Shown here: one piece after another, positions 41,342 through 48,556 of the stretch | Layout of the letters: each line of letters begins with the position of its first letter | How positions within the stretch are numbered: the stretch's first letter is position 1 | The notes under the pieces: model-generated | Database searches by the model: none | What the model was told of the DNA's origin: nothing | What the model saw: the letters and a program-made list of their open reading frames with translations, nothing else | Program-made: the position numbers and the translations under genes | Origin: JABWAJ01 sp046153985 | GTDB taxonomy: Bacteria > Bacteroidota > Bacteroidia > Chitinophagales > Saprospiraceae | Assembly: GCA_046153985.1 (NCBI GenBank) | Contig: JBJXFD010000187.1 | Location: 5,378-69,377, forward strand | Direction: 5' to 3' | Length of the DNA stretch: 64,000 nucleotides

Positions 41342-43108
41342 ATGAATCGCATTTTTTCCATTTCCTCAGTTGCAATTTGCGTTGCACTCCTTTTTGTTTT
41401 TTGTAAACGCGACCCGAAAAACGACAGCAACGTTACCTGGAAGCGCACCACCAATGAAGTGATTGCCCGCCTCGACGCTGATCCGGAACGGATAAACCCG
41501 CTCCTGACCTCCACTTCCTACGCTACTCAGGTCGGTAACCAGATTTTTCAATTCCTGATGTACGTTAATCCTCAAACCCTGGAGCTTGTGCCGCAATTGC
41601 TTAAGGACGAACCCGTTGCAACGGAAATTGCCGACGGGCCCTGGAAAGGGGGTGTCGCTTACAGCCTGGAAATTCACGATAAAGCGGTATGGGACAACGG
41701 TGCTCCGGTAACCGGCAACGACTACGTATTTACCCTGAAAGCTTTGCTGAACCCATTGGTTGATGCAGCGCGCATGCGGGGTTTTGTGGACCTGATCCGC
41801 GACGTGGCGGTAGACCCGGGCAACCCTAAAAAATTTACGGTTTACACCAGCGAAAAGCAAATCATTGGTGAAGAGAAGGTTTGTAGTACGTTCCCAATCA
41901 TGCCCGAATACCTCTACGATCCAAAAGGCTTGTTGAAGAATATTCCAATAACGGACTTATGTACGCCCGAAAAAGCGCAGGCGCTGAGCGAGGCCGGCGG
42001 TGCGCTAAAAACCTTTGCTGAAGACTTTCAAACATCGAAATATTCCAATGAAATAGAATTCATTGGCGGATCGGGGCCGTATCGCCTCGAAAGCTGGGAG
42101 ACCGGCGTCCGGGTTGTGCTGAGCAAAAAAAGCAACTGGTGGGGGAATGGCATAGACCGGGTCACGCTTCAAGCTTATCCGGATCGGCTTGTTTATCAGA
42201 TGATCGGGGATGCAACGATGGTGTCGTCGGCGCTTCGCACAGAAGAAATAGATGCAGCGGCAGATCTCGACCCGACCATGTTTGACAGCTTGCGCAGTAA
42301 TCCGGATCTGGCGGCGCGCTACAATTTCCATACGCCGTTGATGTTGTCTAATTTCCTCATCTATGTGAATACCCGCAACCCCAAACTGGCGGATAAACGG
42401 GTTCGGAAGGCCATAGCTCATGCATTGGATGTGGACGAACTCATCCGGACAATTTTTAATGGCCTTGGGCAAAGGGCGGTCGGCCCCGTACACCCAAATA
42501 CAGAATACAACAATACCGACCTGAAGCCGTTGGAACACAACCCTGAAAAAGCCCGCCAACTATTGAAAGACGCCGGTTGGATGGATACAAACGGCAATGG
42601 TACGGCTGACAAAAACATCAGCGGGAAACTGGTGGAACTGGATCTGCAATACCTGTACACCGCAGGCAGGCCAATCTCTGAGGCCGTAGCCCTGCTTTTG
42701 CAGCAACATGCCAAAAAATCAGGCATCAATTTAGTGTTGGTTGCGAAAGAATTTAATGAGATGATCGAGGCTCAGAAAAAAGGAACCTATGAATTGTGTT
42801 CCGGTGGGCGGGCGCTTTCTCCTACACTTTGGGAGCCACATCAAAACTGGTCAACTACAGGCGATAACCGCACAGGGTTTGGCAATGCCGAAACAGATGC
42901 GCTGATTGAGCAGATCAAGGTGACCTTAGACAAGAAGCAAAGGAACGACTTGTACAAAAAACTGCAAGCCATCATCTACGATGAGCAGGCGGAACTTTAC
43001 CTGATGGTGCCCACCGGGCGTATTGCCATCCACAAGCGATTCGAAGTGGAACATAGTGCCCTGCACCCGGGGTATTTCCCACAACAGTTTAAACTTACGG
43101 AGCAATAG
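41342..43108 (+). CDS. peptide-binding lipoprotein (SBP family 5), copy 2
   Basis: This 588-residue protein is a full-length paralogue of the preceding gene: ARLDADPERINPLLTSTSYA, EIHDKAVWDNGAPVTGNDYV, KRVRKAIAHALDVDELIRTI and FNGLGQRAVGPVHPN match the same blocks. Its N-terminus is hydrophobic with Cys in VALLFVFC, a weaker lipobox than in copy 1. The two genes very likely form a transcript and may differ in peptide specificity. Neither has an adjacent ABC permease. A short calcium-like loop DTNGNGTADKN is present near residue 417, also found in copy 1 as DTNGNGVVDKV. Confidence 0.9.
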   Translation: MNRIFSISSVAICVALLFVFCKRDPKNDSNVTWKRTTNEVIARLDADPERINPLLTSTSYATQVGNQIFQFLMYVNPQTLELVPQLLKDEPVATEIADGPWKGGVAYSLEIHDKAVWDNGAPVTGNDYVFTLKALLNPLVDAARMRGFVDLIRDVAVDPGNPKKFTVYTSEKQIIGEEKVCSTFPIMPEYLYDPKGLLKNIPITDLCTPEKAQALSEAGGALKTFAEDFQTSKYSNEIEFIGGSGPYRLESWETGVRVVLSKKSNWWGNGIDRVTLQAYPDRLVYQMIGDATMVSSALRTEEIDAAADLDPTMFDSLRSNPDLAARYNFHTPLMLSNFLIYVNTRNPKLADKRVRKAIAHALDVDELIRTIFNGLGQRAVGPVHPNTEYNNTDLKPLEHNPEKARQLLKDAGWMDTNGNGTADKNISGKLVELDLQYLYTAGRPISEAVALLLQQHAKKSGINLVLVAKEFNEMIEAQKKGTYELCSGGRALSPTLWEPHQNWSTTGDNRTGFGNAETDALIEQIKVTLDKKQRNDLYKKLQAIIYDEQAELYLMVPTGRIAIHKRFEVEHSALHPGYFPQQFKLTEQ

Positions 43109-43201
43109 CTTGATAAGATACATCCCGGATTTTAGGAATTAGTTTCCGAAATTCGGGATGTTTCCCGGTTTTTATCCGCAACAGCATTATTGAGAAAACA
43201 C

Positions 43202-43711
43202 ATGTCAGAACAAAAAACCTCATTATTGCCGAAGGTAGAGTTGCTTATACTTGGCGTATTTTTGATTTCTTTTATCTTGTACGCCACCTCCAAATGCAGC
43301 GCCACCAAAGCCCGGTACGCAGAAGAAGCGAACGAAGAAGCCCTCGCCGACAGTACTTTGCAGACCCCGGCTGCATCAGCCAATGCCCCTGCTAAGGACT
43401 CAATCGCATCAACGGTCACAGCTCCGTCCAAAGACGTCGTCCGGGAGCGCTACACCCCGTTGTACGTAACCATAGCCGGACTTAACGTGCGCGCAGAGCC
43501 TAAGTTAAACGCCAAAGTGCTTGACCGGCTTGCCTTGTATGAAGAAGTAGCGTTTATGAATGAAATCACAGAGTTTGCGCAAGAGATCACCCTTGGAAAA
43601 ATTGTTCGAAATGATCCCTGGGTAAAAATCCGGACGAATAAAGGGCGCACGGGCTGGGTGTTTGGCGCCGGCGTTCACTATTACAAAATCAAGCTGGAAG
43701 GCGTGGAGTGA
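43202..43711 (+). CDS. membrane-anchored SH3b-domain protein
   Basis: The 169-residue product starts MSEQKTSLLPKVELLILGVF, with one membrane segment (LILGVFLISFILYATSKC) near the N-terminus. A Ser/Ala-rich linker (about 30-80) leads to a bacterial SH3 domain: LYVTIAGLNVRAEPKLNAKV, then WVKIRTNKGRTGWVFGAGVH. SH3b domains in such proteins commonly bind peptidoglycan or mediate protein contact at the wall. ATG 43202 is used instead of a TTG at 43190. A GH73 wall hydrolase lies nearby in convergent orientation. The domain call is safe; the partner is unknown. Confidence 0.85.
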   Translation: MSEQKTSLLPKVELLILGVFLISFILYATSKCSATKARYAEEANEEALADSTLQTPAASANAPAKDSIASTVTAPSKDVVRERYTPLYVTIAGLNVRAEPKLNAKVLDRLALYEEVAFMNEITEFAQEITLGKIVRNDPWVKIRTNKGRTGWVFGAGVHYYKIKLEGVE

Positions 43712-43716
43712 CGAAG

Positions 43717-43838
43717 TGTCTGTTTTTATAATCCGATAGCTGCGTTCGTTTCGACTCCGCTCAACGACCGCCCGTTGAGCGAAGTCGAAACGTGGGGGCC
43801 TTTGCGTGCCTTGCTCTCGAACTCTAAAAAGCAGACAC
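43717..43838. repeat. nested palindromic repeat between convergent genes
   Basis: An outer pair, GTGTCTGTTTTTA (43717-43729) and TAAAAAGCAGACAC (43825-43838), encloses an inner hairpin whose arms CGTTTCGACTCCGCTCAACG (43747-43766) and its near complement (43773-43792) pair over 19 of 20 bases. TAGCTGCGTTCGTTTCGAC at 43737-43755 is identical to 36473-36491, and TTTGCGTGCCTTG at 43801-43813 to 31498-31510. It is thus a mosaic of dispersed intergenic motifs, likely also a bidirectional terminator. Confidence 0.75.
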
Positions 43839-43963
43839 CGGGAAAATGGACGAATACTTATACTTCTACTTCACGCTGCTTAGTTCCCTCGAAAAAACCG
43901 GAACAAGTTGTGAATTGCCTTTAGCTTAACTACATGATTCGCACCTAACAGCGCGAGGTATAA

Positions 43964-44704
43964 TTACTGTTTTTGTAGGCCAAACGTCTCAATGACCGTT
44001 ACCAGCTGCCCCGGGAATTCGGCCCCCCCAGGGAATCCCATTTTTCCTAAGGCTTTTGCCCATTCTTTATAATTGTCGTTGTCCGGGACAAGGCGCGCAT
44101 TGGGGCCTGTTGTCAAAAATAGGCTGCAATCTCGGAAGCTGGTCCAGGCATTTTCGTAGTGCCGCAGGCAAACGCCGCTGTATTGTCCACTTTCTCCTTT
44201 CCAGTCCTGGGTGCAGTGCAGCGCAAAGTGGTTATTGCCTTTGCGCGCCGCTTCCGAAGCGCCTGCCTGGCTCATCAGCATCGCTGTTGCCATCAACACG
44301 GACGCCGGCACCCCGTATTTCTTCTGCTCGCCCTGCGCAACCCGTGCAAAGCGGCTGAGGTAAGCGCGCTTTTCTGCATCGTCCACTGCGGCCAGGCGCT
44401 CCAGATAGGTTTTCGAAGCGCTCCCGAAGCTGAGCGGCGAGAGTTCCATCCGGCTTACTTCGCCGGCAGGACGCGTTGCTTCGCTCGCTTTCTCCGTGAA
44501 GATTTCCCGTTTGCGCCCGGGATCCTGGCGGCGCACCGGTTGTGAAGACTCTTCTTCCTTTACGCCATCCGGCGCGTTCAGGTTAATTTGAAAGCTCAGG
44601 TCCTTTTTAAAAACAACAAACAGCAGGATGGCGCCTAAGCCTATCTGAAACCAATGGGCCCGCAGATAAGCTCCAATTTTAGAGTGGGTATCGTTTCCTT
44701 GCAT
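43964..44704 (-). CDS. membrane-anchored glucosaminidase-domain protein (GH73, FlgJ-like)
   Basis: The 246-residue protein has an N-terminal anchor (WFQIGLGAILLFVVF, about 18-32), a charged linker, and a GH73 domain from about residue 105. VPASVLMATAMLMSQAGASE, NNHFALHCTQDW and YENAWTSFRDCSLFL are the family blocks. In typical members the catalytic Glu lies in an AQ-x-xLE-(S/T)GWG-like motif; here the matching stretch reads LMSQAGASEAARKGNNHF, with Glu at ASE. GH73 enzymes cut the GlcNAc-MurNAc bond of peptidoglycan. The gene is downstream of the permease on the same strand but separated by a hairpin and 178 bases. Residual doubt concerns whether it is catalytically active. Confidence 0.8.
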   Translation of the reverse strand: MQGNDTHSKIGAYLRAHWFQIGLGAILLFVVFKKDLSFQINLNAPDGVKEEESSQPVRRQDPGRKREIFTEKASEATRPAGEVSRMELSPLSFGSASKTYLERLAAVDDAEKRAYLSRFARVAQGEQKKYGVPASVLMATAMLMSQAGASEAARKGNNHFALHCTQDWKGESGQYSGVCLRHYENAWTSFRDCSLFLTTGPNARLVPDNDNYKEWAKALGKMGFPGGAEFPGQLVTVIETFGLQKQ

Positions 44705-44841
44705 GGGTGATGTTTTTTAGTCAAGAAATCGAGTCAAATTTAAAACAAATAATGTTGTAAAGCAAAACTTTTTGTTTAAAATATAAAAAATAAAACACCT
44801 CCCAAGGTTCATGCAGCGATTACGGCCCACCAATCCACCAA

Positions 44842-44862
44842 GGGCGACCGCGAGGGTCGCCC
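44842..44862 (-). terminator. hairpin after amino-acid permease
   Basis: GGGCGACC (44842-44849) pairs perfectly with GGTCGCCC (44855-44862). It lies just downstream of the permease stop on the minus strand and before the GH73 gene. Confidence 0.6.
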
Positions 44863-44882
44863 CTACCGTCTTTCCCTCACCC

Positions 44883-46217
44883 TCACCCCCTCACCCTCTC
44901 TCCCTCTCTCCCTCTCTCCCTCTTATACGCCTCATACGCTACAACGCCCAACCCCAGTAACAACAACCCCGCCCAGGCCTGTTCCGGTTTTTCAACCAGC
45001 GTATTCACAACAAAAGCGGCAGAGATCAGCACAAAAACAGACGGCACGACGGGGTATCCAAAAGCCCGGTAGGGACGCTGTGCATCCGGGCGTTTTAGCC
45101 TGAAAACGAAGATACTGACACCCGCCAGGGTCATGAATACGATGTCCATGAACGTAACATAAGTAATGAGGTTGCCGAAAGTACGCCAGAAGAGTAGCAG
45201 CAGGATGGCCCAAAATGCCTGCCCAAGCATCGCGTAGACCGGCGTTCGGAAACGGGGATGTACCCACGACAGTTTTTTGAAAAAAATGCCGTCTTCCGCC
45301 ATGGCAAAGTAGATGCGCGGCGCAGACATGGTATAAATGCCGATGGTACCAAATACCGAAATTGCGATGGCAATGGCCACCAATTGCCCCCCAAAAGCGA
45401 AAACAGAAGCGACGGCGTCACCGGCCACTTTATTGCTTTGCGCAATGGCATCCAAAGGCAACAACAGCATGTACGCCAAATTAATCAATACGTAAAAAGC
45501 CGTCACCAAAATAGCGCCCAGAACCATGGCGCGGGGTACGGTACGCTGGGCGTTGATGGTTTCGCCAGCCAGATAAGAGGCGTGGTGCCAACCGCCGAAC
45601 GACCACAACACGCCGATGAGTGCCGTCAGCATAGCATTGGTCCAATGCCCGGACAGCCCTGCGCCGGAAGAAAAATCCAATTGCACTTTCCCGGGGTCGT
45701 AGTATAAAAAACCGACCGCAATAATAGCGAGCATGGCTAAGAGTTTCAGCCCGGTGAAAACATTGGCAAAATGCTGACTCACATTCACCCCGATACAATT
45801 AATGCCAGTGAGCCCGGCGATGACAACAATGGCCAATCCGATCTTCCCGGGTTCCCCCAGCGGGACAAAAATGGTCATATATTCTGCCAGAGCCATGCCA
45901 AGCGCCGCCAAAGCCCCGGTATTGATGACCAACAGGGTCACCCAGCCATACAAGAAACCTGCCCGGGCGCCGTACGCTTCTTTGAGAAAGACGTAAACCC
46001 CGCCCGATTTTGGAAACATACCCCCCAGTTCGGCAAATGTGAGTGCCCCGGTGAGGGCAATGATGCCGCCAATGGCCCATACCAGAAGGACTAATCCGGG
46101 GTGTTGTACCGTTTTGGCGATTTCTCCCGGTGTCAAAAAAATGCCCGAGCCAATGGAGCTGCCAACGGCGATCATGGTCAGGCCGTATAGGGTGAGTTTT
46201 TGTTGTAGTTGCGTCAT
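44883..46217 (-). CDS. APC-superfamily amino-acid permease
   Basis: The 444-residue protein has twelve membrane segments with the APC opening GLTMIAVGSSIGSGIFLTPG and the segment GGIIALTGALTFAELGGMFP. YAMLGQAFWAILLLLFWRTF and RPYRAFGYPVVPSVFVLISA close the transporter core. These features place it in the LAT/APC group of amino-acid:proton symporters or exchangers. The substrate cannot be told from sequence. Its final 13 residues are encoded by an 8-bp microsatellite and are probably variable and not essential. The nearest plus-strand neighbour is a newly noted small membrane protein, divergently transcribed. Confidence 0.9.
   Translation of the reverse strand: MTQLQQKLTLYGLTMIAVGSSIGSGIFLTPGEIAKTVQHPGLVLLVWAIGGIIALTGALTFAELGGMFPKSGGVYVFLKEAYGARAGFLYGWVTLLVINTGALAALGMALAEYMTIFVPLGEPGKIGLAIVVIAGLTGINCIGVNVSQHFANVFTGLKLLAMLAIIAVGFLYYDPGKVQLDFSSGAGLSGHWTNAMLTALIGVLWSFGGWHHASYLAGETINAQRTVPRAMVLGAILVTAFYVLINLAYMLLLPLDAIAQSNKVAGDAVASVFAFGGQLVAIAIAISVFGTIGIYTMSAPRIYFAMAEDGIFFKKLSWVHPRFRTPVYAMLGQAFWAILLLLFWRTFGNLITYVTFMDIVFMTLAGVSIFVFRLKRPDAQRPYRAFGYPVVPSVFVLISAAFVVNTLVEKPEQAWAGLLLLGLGVVAYEAYKRERGREGERVRG
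44894..44924. repeat. 8-bp microsatellite inside permease 3' end
   Basis: CCCTCTCT repeats three times plus a partial unit (44894, 44902, 44910, 44918), with CCCTCAC-type relatives at 44873-44893. It encodes the basic-acidic C-terminus KRERGREGERVRG of the permease. The unit of 8 is not a multiple of 3, so a gain or loss of one unit changes the reading frame. Confidence 0.8.
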
Positions 46218-46291
46218 GGTTTGTTTTTCGATTGTTTGATTCTATTTTCCAAATGTAGAGATAACCTTTCATGAATCCATTTCAAGATTGC

Positions 46292-46299
46292 TATCTTCG
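46292..46299 (+). promoter_or_regulatory. -7-like box before small membrane protein
   Basis: TATCTTCG differs from TAnnTTTG at one base and lies 26 bases before the ATG at 46326. It is the best promoter candidate for the small gene and possibly for the enoyl-CoA hydratase that follows. Confidence 0.45.
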
Positions 46300-46325
46300 C
46301 GAATCACAAATAAATCCAGCTTCCT

Positions 46326-46499
46326 ATGAGCCGTGAATCGCCGGAACCACGCCCCAGGGTCATCTCCCGATGGAGTATGCTCTGGCTTGCAGTTGTATTT
46401 TTTATCCTGATTTCCATTGCGATGCAAAAATGTGGCATCAACATCATGAAACAAACAGAGGATTCAGAGATGATTGATAAACCGCACCGGAATCGGTGA
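46326..46499 (+). CDS. small single-pass membrane protein (57 aa)
   Basis: A 57-codon frame starting MSRESPEPRPRVISRWSMLW runs to TGA at 46497-46499. It has a basic Pro-rich start, one clear membrane segment (MLWLAVVFFILISIAMQ) followed by KCG, and a charged tail ending DKPHRNR. The layout of an N-in, single-pass small protein with a promoter-like box upstream supports it as a real gene although it is short. It ends 31 bases before the enoyl-CoA hydratase start and may share its transcript. No family is recognised. Confidence 0.6.
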   Translation: MSRESPEPRPRVISRWSMLWLAVVFFILISIAMQKCGINIMKQTEDSEMIDKPHRNR

Positions 46500-46530
46500 T
46501 GAACCTTTAACTTTTGAATCTAAATTCCTT

Positions 46531-47313
46531 ATGACATACGAAAACCTATTAATACAGGAAGAAGGCAGCATCTTGTTGCTCACCATCAATCGCGAACAAG
46601 CGATGAATGCGCTCAACACAGCCACCATGCTGGAACTGAAGCGCTTTTTTGGAGAAGATGCGCCAAATCGCCACCACATTCGGGGCATCATCCTCACCGG
46701 CGCCGGAGAACGCGCGTTTGTAGCTGGGGCTGACATTAAAGAATTTTTAGCGCTCGACGCTGCGGAAGGAGCGGCCATGGCACAACGCGGCCAGGATATT
46801 TTTTTCCTGATTGAAAACTTTAATAAACCGGTTATTGCCGCCGTAAATGGTTTTGCGTTGGGCGGAGGCTGCGAATTAGCGATGGCCTGCCATTTGCGCA
46901 TCGCCGGCGAAAAGGCGCGTTTCGGGCAACCGGAAGTCAACCTCGGCATTATCCCGGGCTATGGCGGTACGCAGCGATTGGTGCAGTACATTGGCAAAAC
47001 AAAAGCAATGGAATTGATCCTAACCGCTGACATGATCGGAGCGGAGGAAGCTTACCGCTTAGGGTTGGTGAACTACGTTGTGCCTGCCGGCGAAGAAGTG
47101 GCCAAAGCCAAAGAACTGCTCGCAAAAATCATCGAAAAAGGGCCGATTGCCGTAGCCAAAGTGATAGAAAGCGTAAATGCTTATTATTTGCACGATGTGG
47201 ATGGATTTGCGCACGAAGTGAAAGCGTTTGGGCATACCACAGGAACAGCCGATTTCCGGGAGGGCGCTGCGGCGTTTATTGAGAAACGGAAACCGAATTT
47301 TCAGGGTAAATAA
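46531..47313 (+). CDS. enoyl-CoA hydratase/isomerase family protein
   Basis: The 260-residue crotonase starts MTYENLLIQEEGSILLLTIN. GAGERAFVAGADIKEFLAL forms part of the oxyanion hole. GGGCELAMACHLRIAGEKAR and FGQPEVNLGIIPGYGGTQRL contain the two Glu positions used for hydration of enoyl-CoA. The enzyme acts in beta-oxidation or related CoA pathways, most like short-chain enoyl-CoA hydratase. ATG 46531 is chosen over a TTG at 46474, because the crotonase fold begins there. Its last codons GGTAAATAA lie within the left arm of a 32-bp perfect inverted repeat shared with the convergent glycerate kinase. No other fatty-acid genes are nearby. Confidence 0.94.
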   Translation: MTYENLLIQEEGSILLLTINREQAMNALNTATMLELKRFFGEDAPNRHHIRGIILTGAGERAFVAGADIKEFLALDAAEGAAMAQRGQDIFFLIENFNKPVIAAVNGFALGGGCELAMACHLRIAGEKARFGQPEVNLGIIPGYGGTQRLVQYIGKTKAMELILTADMIGAEEAYRLGLVNYVVPAGEEVAKAKELLAKIIEKGPIAVAKVIESVNAYYLHDVDGFAHEVKAFGHTTGTADFREGAAAFIEKRKPNFQGK

Positions 47314-47372
47314 GATGGGTTACGTGTCGGACACCTCCAAAGGTGTCCGACACGTAACCCATCTTATTTACC
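47305..47372. repeat. perfect 32-bp inverted repeat spanning two stop codons
   Basis: The arms 47305-47336 and 47341-47372 are perfect complements with the loop CCAA. The arms contain the core ACGTGTCGGACACCT and outer sequence GGTAAATAAGATGGG. The stop codons of the enoyl-CoA hydratase (47311-47313) and of the convergent glycerate kinase (47366-47364) lie inside the arms, so both genes end with identical codons. Likely a bidirectional terminator and an inserted palindromic element; the core recurs at 48492-48556. Confidence 0.9.
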
Positions 47373-48482
47373 AGCTACTACCCGAAACACCTGCGCCGCC
47401 GCCTGCTCCAACCCAATTTCCGTTTGAGCCAGCGCTTCCGCAAGGCTCTGCGGTTTATTTGAAATAGAAAATGCAGCGAGTAGTCCAAGTTCGCGAATGT
47501 CAGAAGTGGAAGCTTCTAAAGCGCCGCAAAATGCAATAACGGGAATCCCATGCGCTTTCGCCATCTCGCAAATTCCATGGATCAGTTTTCCGTGATTAGT
47601 TTGGTGGTCAATTTTACCTTCGCCCGTTACGATCAAGTCAATGCCCGTCAAAGCAGTTTCAAAATCAGTGTATTCCATCACAGCTTCGATACCCCGCTGC
47701 ATTTGGGCGTTCAGAAAAGCCATCGCCCCGGCGCCTAAGCCTCCGGCTGCTCCGGCTCCGGGCAGGTGCGCATTTTCTCTCCCTGAATATTCACGAAGTA
47801 ATTCAGCAAAATGGGCCAGACCGGCGTCCAATTCCGCTACGGCAGCTTCATCTGCGCCTTTTTGCGGGGCATAGACCTGGGCTGCGCCGGTTGGCCCGCA
47901 GAGCGGATTGTCCACATCGCAAATGACTTCAACCCGGGCATTGATTTTCAGCCTTCCGGCAATGCGCTGCACTTTGCCGAGGTTTTGGCCCACCGGTTCC
48001 AATAGAAGGCCGTCGGCATCCAAAAACCGGAGGCCCAAAGCAGCAGCCATGCCCATCCCACCGTCGTTGGTTGCGCTGCCGCCAATGCCCAGCACGATGT
48101 GGCGCACGCCGCGTTGAAGCGCGTCGGCGATGAGTTCACCAGTTCCGAAAGTTGTGGTATACAATGGGTTGCGTGCTTTCGACTCCAGTAATTGCAATCC
48201 GGAAGCCTGAGCCATTTCTATAAAAGCAGTTTCCCCATTGCCGGAAAGGCCGTAGCTCACCTGAACGGGTCTGAAAAGGGGATCTTTTACCATGCATTGG
48301 ACTTGTTGCCCGCCGCTGTGAAACGTAAGGATTTGGGCAGTGCCTTCGCCGCCGTCGGCCAAAGGGAAGCAGCGAATGCGTGTGTGTGGCATCGCAGCTA
48401 AAATGCCCCGCTCGATAGCATGGCAAACGCCGGGTGCATCGAGGGCGTCTTTAAATGAGTCGGCAGCAATGAGGATGTGCAT
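47364..48482 (-). CDS. glycerate kinase (GlxK/GarK family)
   Basis: The 372-residue protein starts MHILIAADSFKDALDAPGVC and has the class II glycerate kinase blocks FPLADGGEGTAQILTF, HIVLGIGGSATNDGGMGMAA, ALGLRFLDADG and LIVTGEGKIDHQTNHGKLIH. The enzyme phosphorylates D-glycerate, most likely to 2-phosphoglycerate, joining glycerate to lower glycolysis. The length is normal. It lies downstream of ftsH on the same strand but separated by a hairpin element, and an almost identical hairpin core sits at its own 3' end. No glyoxylate or tartronate genes are nearby. Confidence 0.93.
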   Translation of the reverse strand: MHILIAADSFKDALDAPGVCHAIERGILAAMPHTRIRCFPLADGGEGTAQILTFHSGGQQVQCMVKDPLFRPVQVSYGLSGNGETAFIEMAQASGLQLLESKARNPLYTTTFGTGELIADALQRGVRHIVLGIGGSATNDGGMGMAAALGLRFLDADGLLLEPVGQNLGKVQRIAGRLKINARVEVICDVDNPLCGPTGAAQVYAPQKGADEAAVAELDAGLAHFAELLREYSGRENAHLPGAGAAGGLGAGAMAFLNAQMQRGIEAVMEYTDFETALTGIDLIVTGEGKIDHQTNHGKLIHGICEMAKAHGIPVIAFCGALEASTSDIRELGLLAAFSISNKPQSLAEALAQTEIGLEQAAAQVFRVVAGK

Positions 48483-48491
48483 TGTTTAGGG

Positions 48492-48556
48492 TAAATTTAG
48501 GTTAGATACGTGTCGGACAACTCCGAGGTGTCCGACACGTATCTAACCTAAATTTA
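48492..48556. repeat. 28-bp perfect inverted repeat carrying the ftsH stop codon
   Basis: The arms 48492-48519 and 48529-48556 are perfect complements around a 9-base loop. The core TACGTGTCGGACA and AGGTGTCCGACACGTA is shared with the element at 47305-47372, but the outer arms (TAAATTTAGGTTAGA) are different and again perfectly symmetric. The ftsH stop (48556-48554) is inside the right arm. Likely role: ftsH terminator. Confidence 0.88.

Noticed and set aside
46269..46454. 61-codon minus-strand frame opposite the small membrane protein
   Set aside because: The plus-strand frame has a clear membrane helix and promoter-like box; the minus frame has many His, Asp and Arg residues without pattern.
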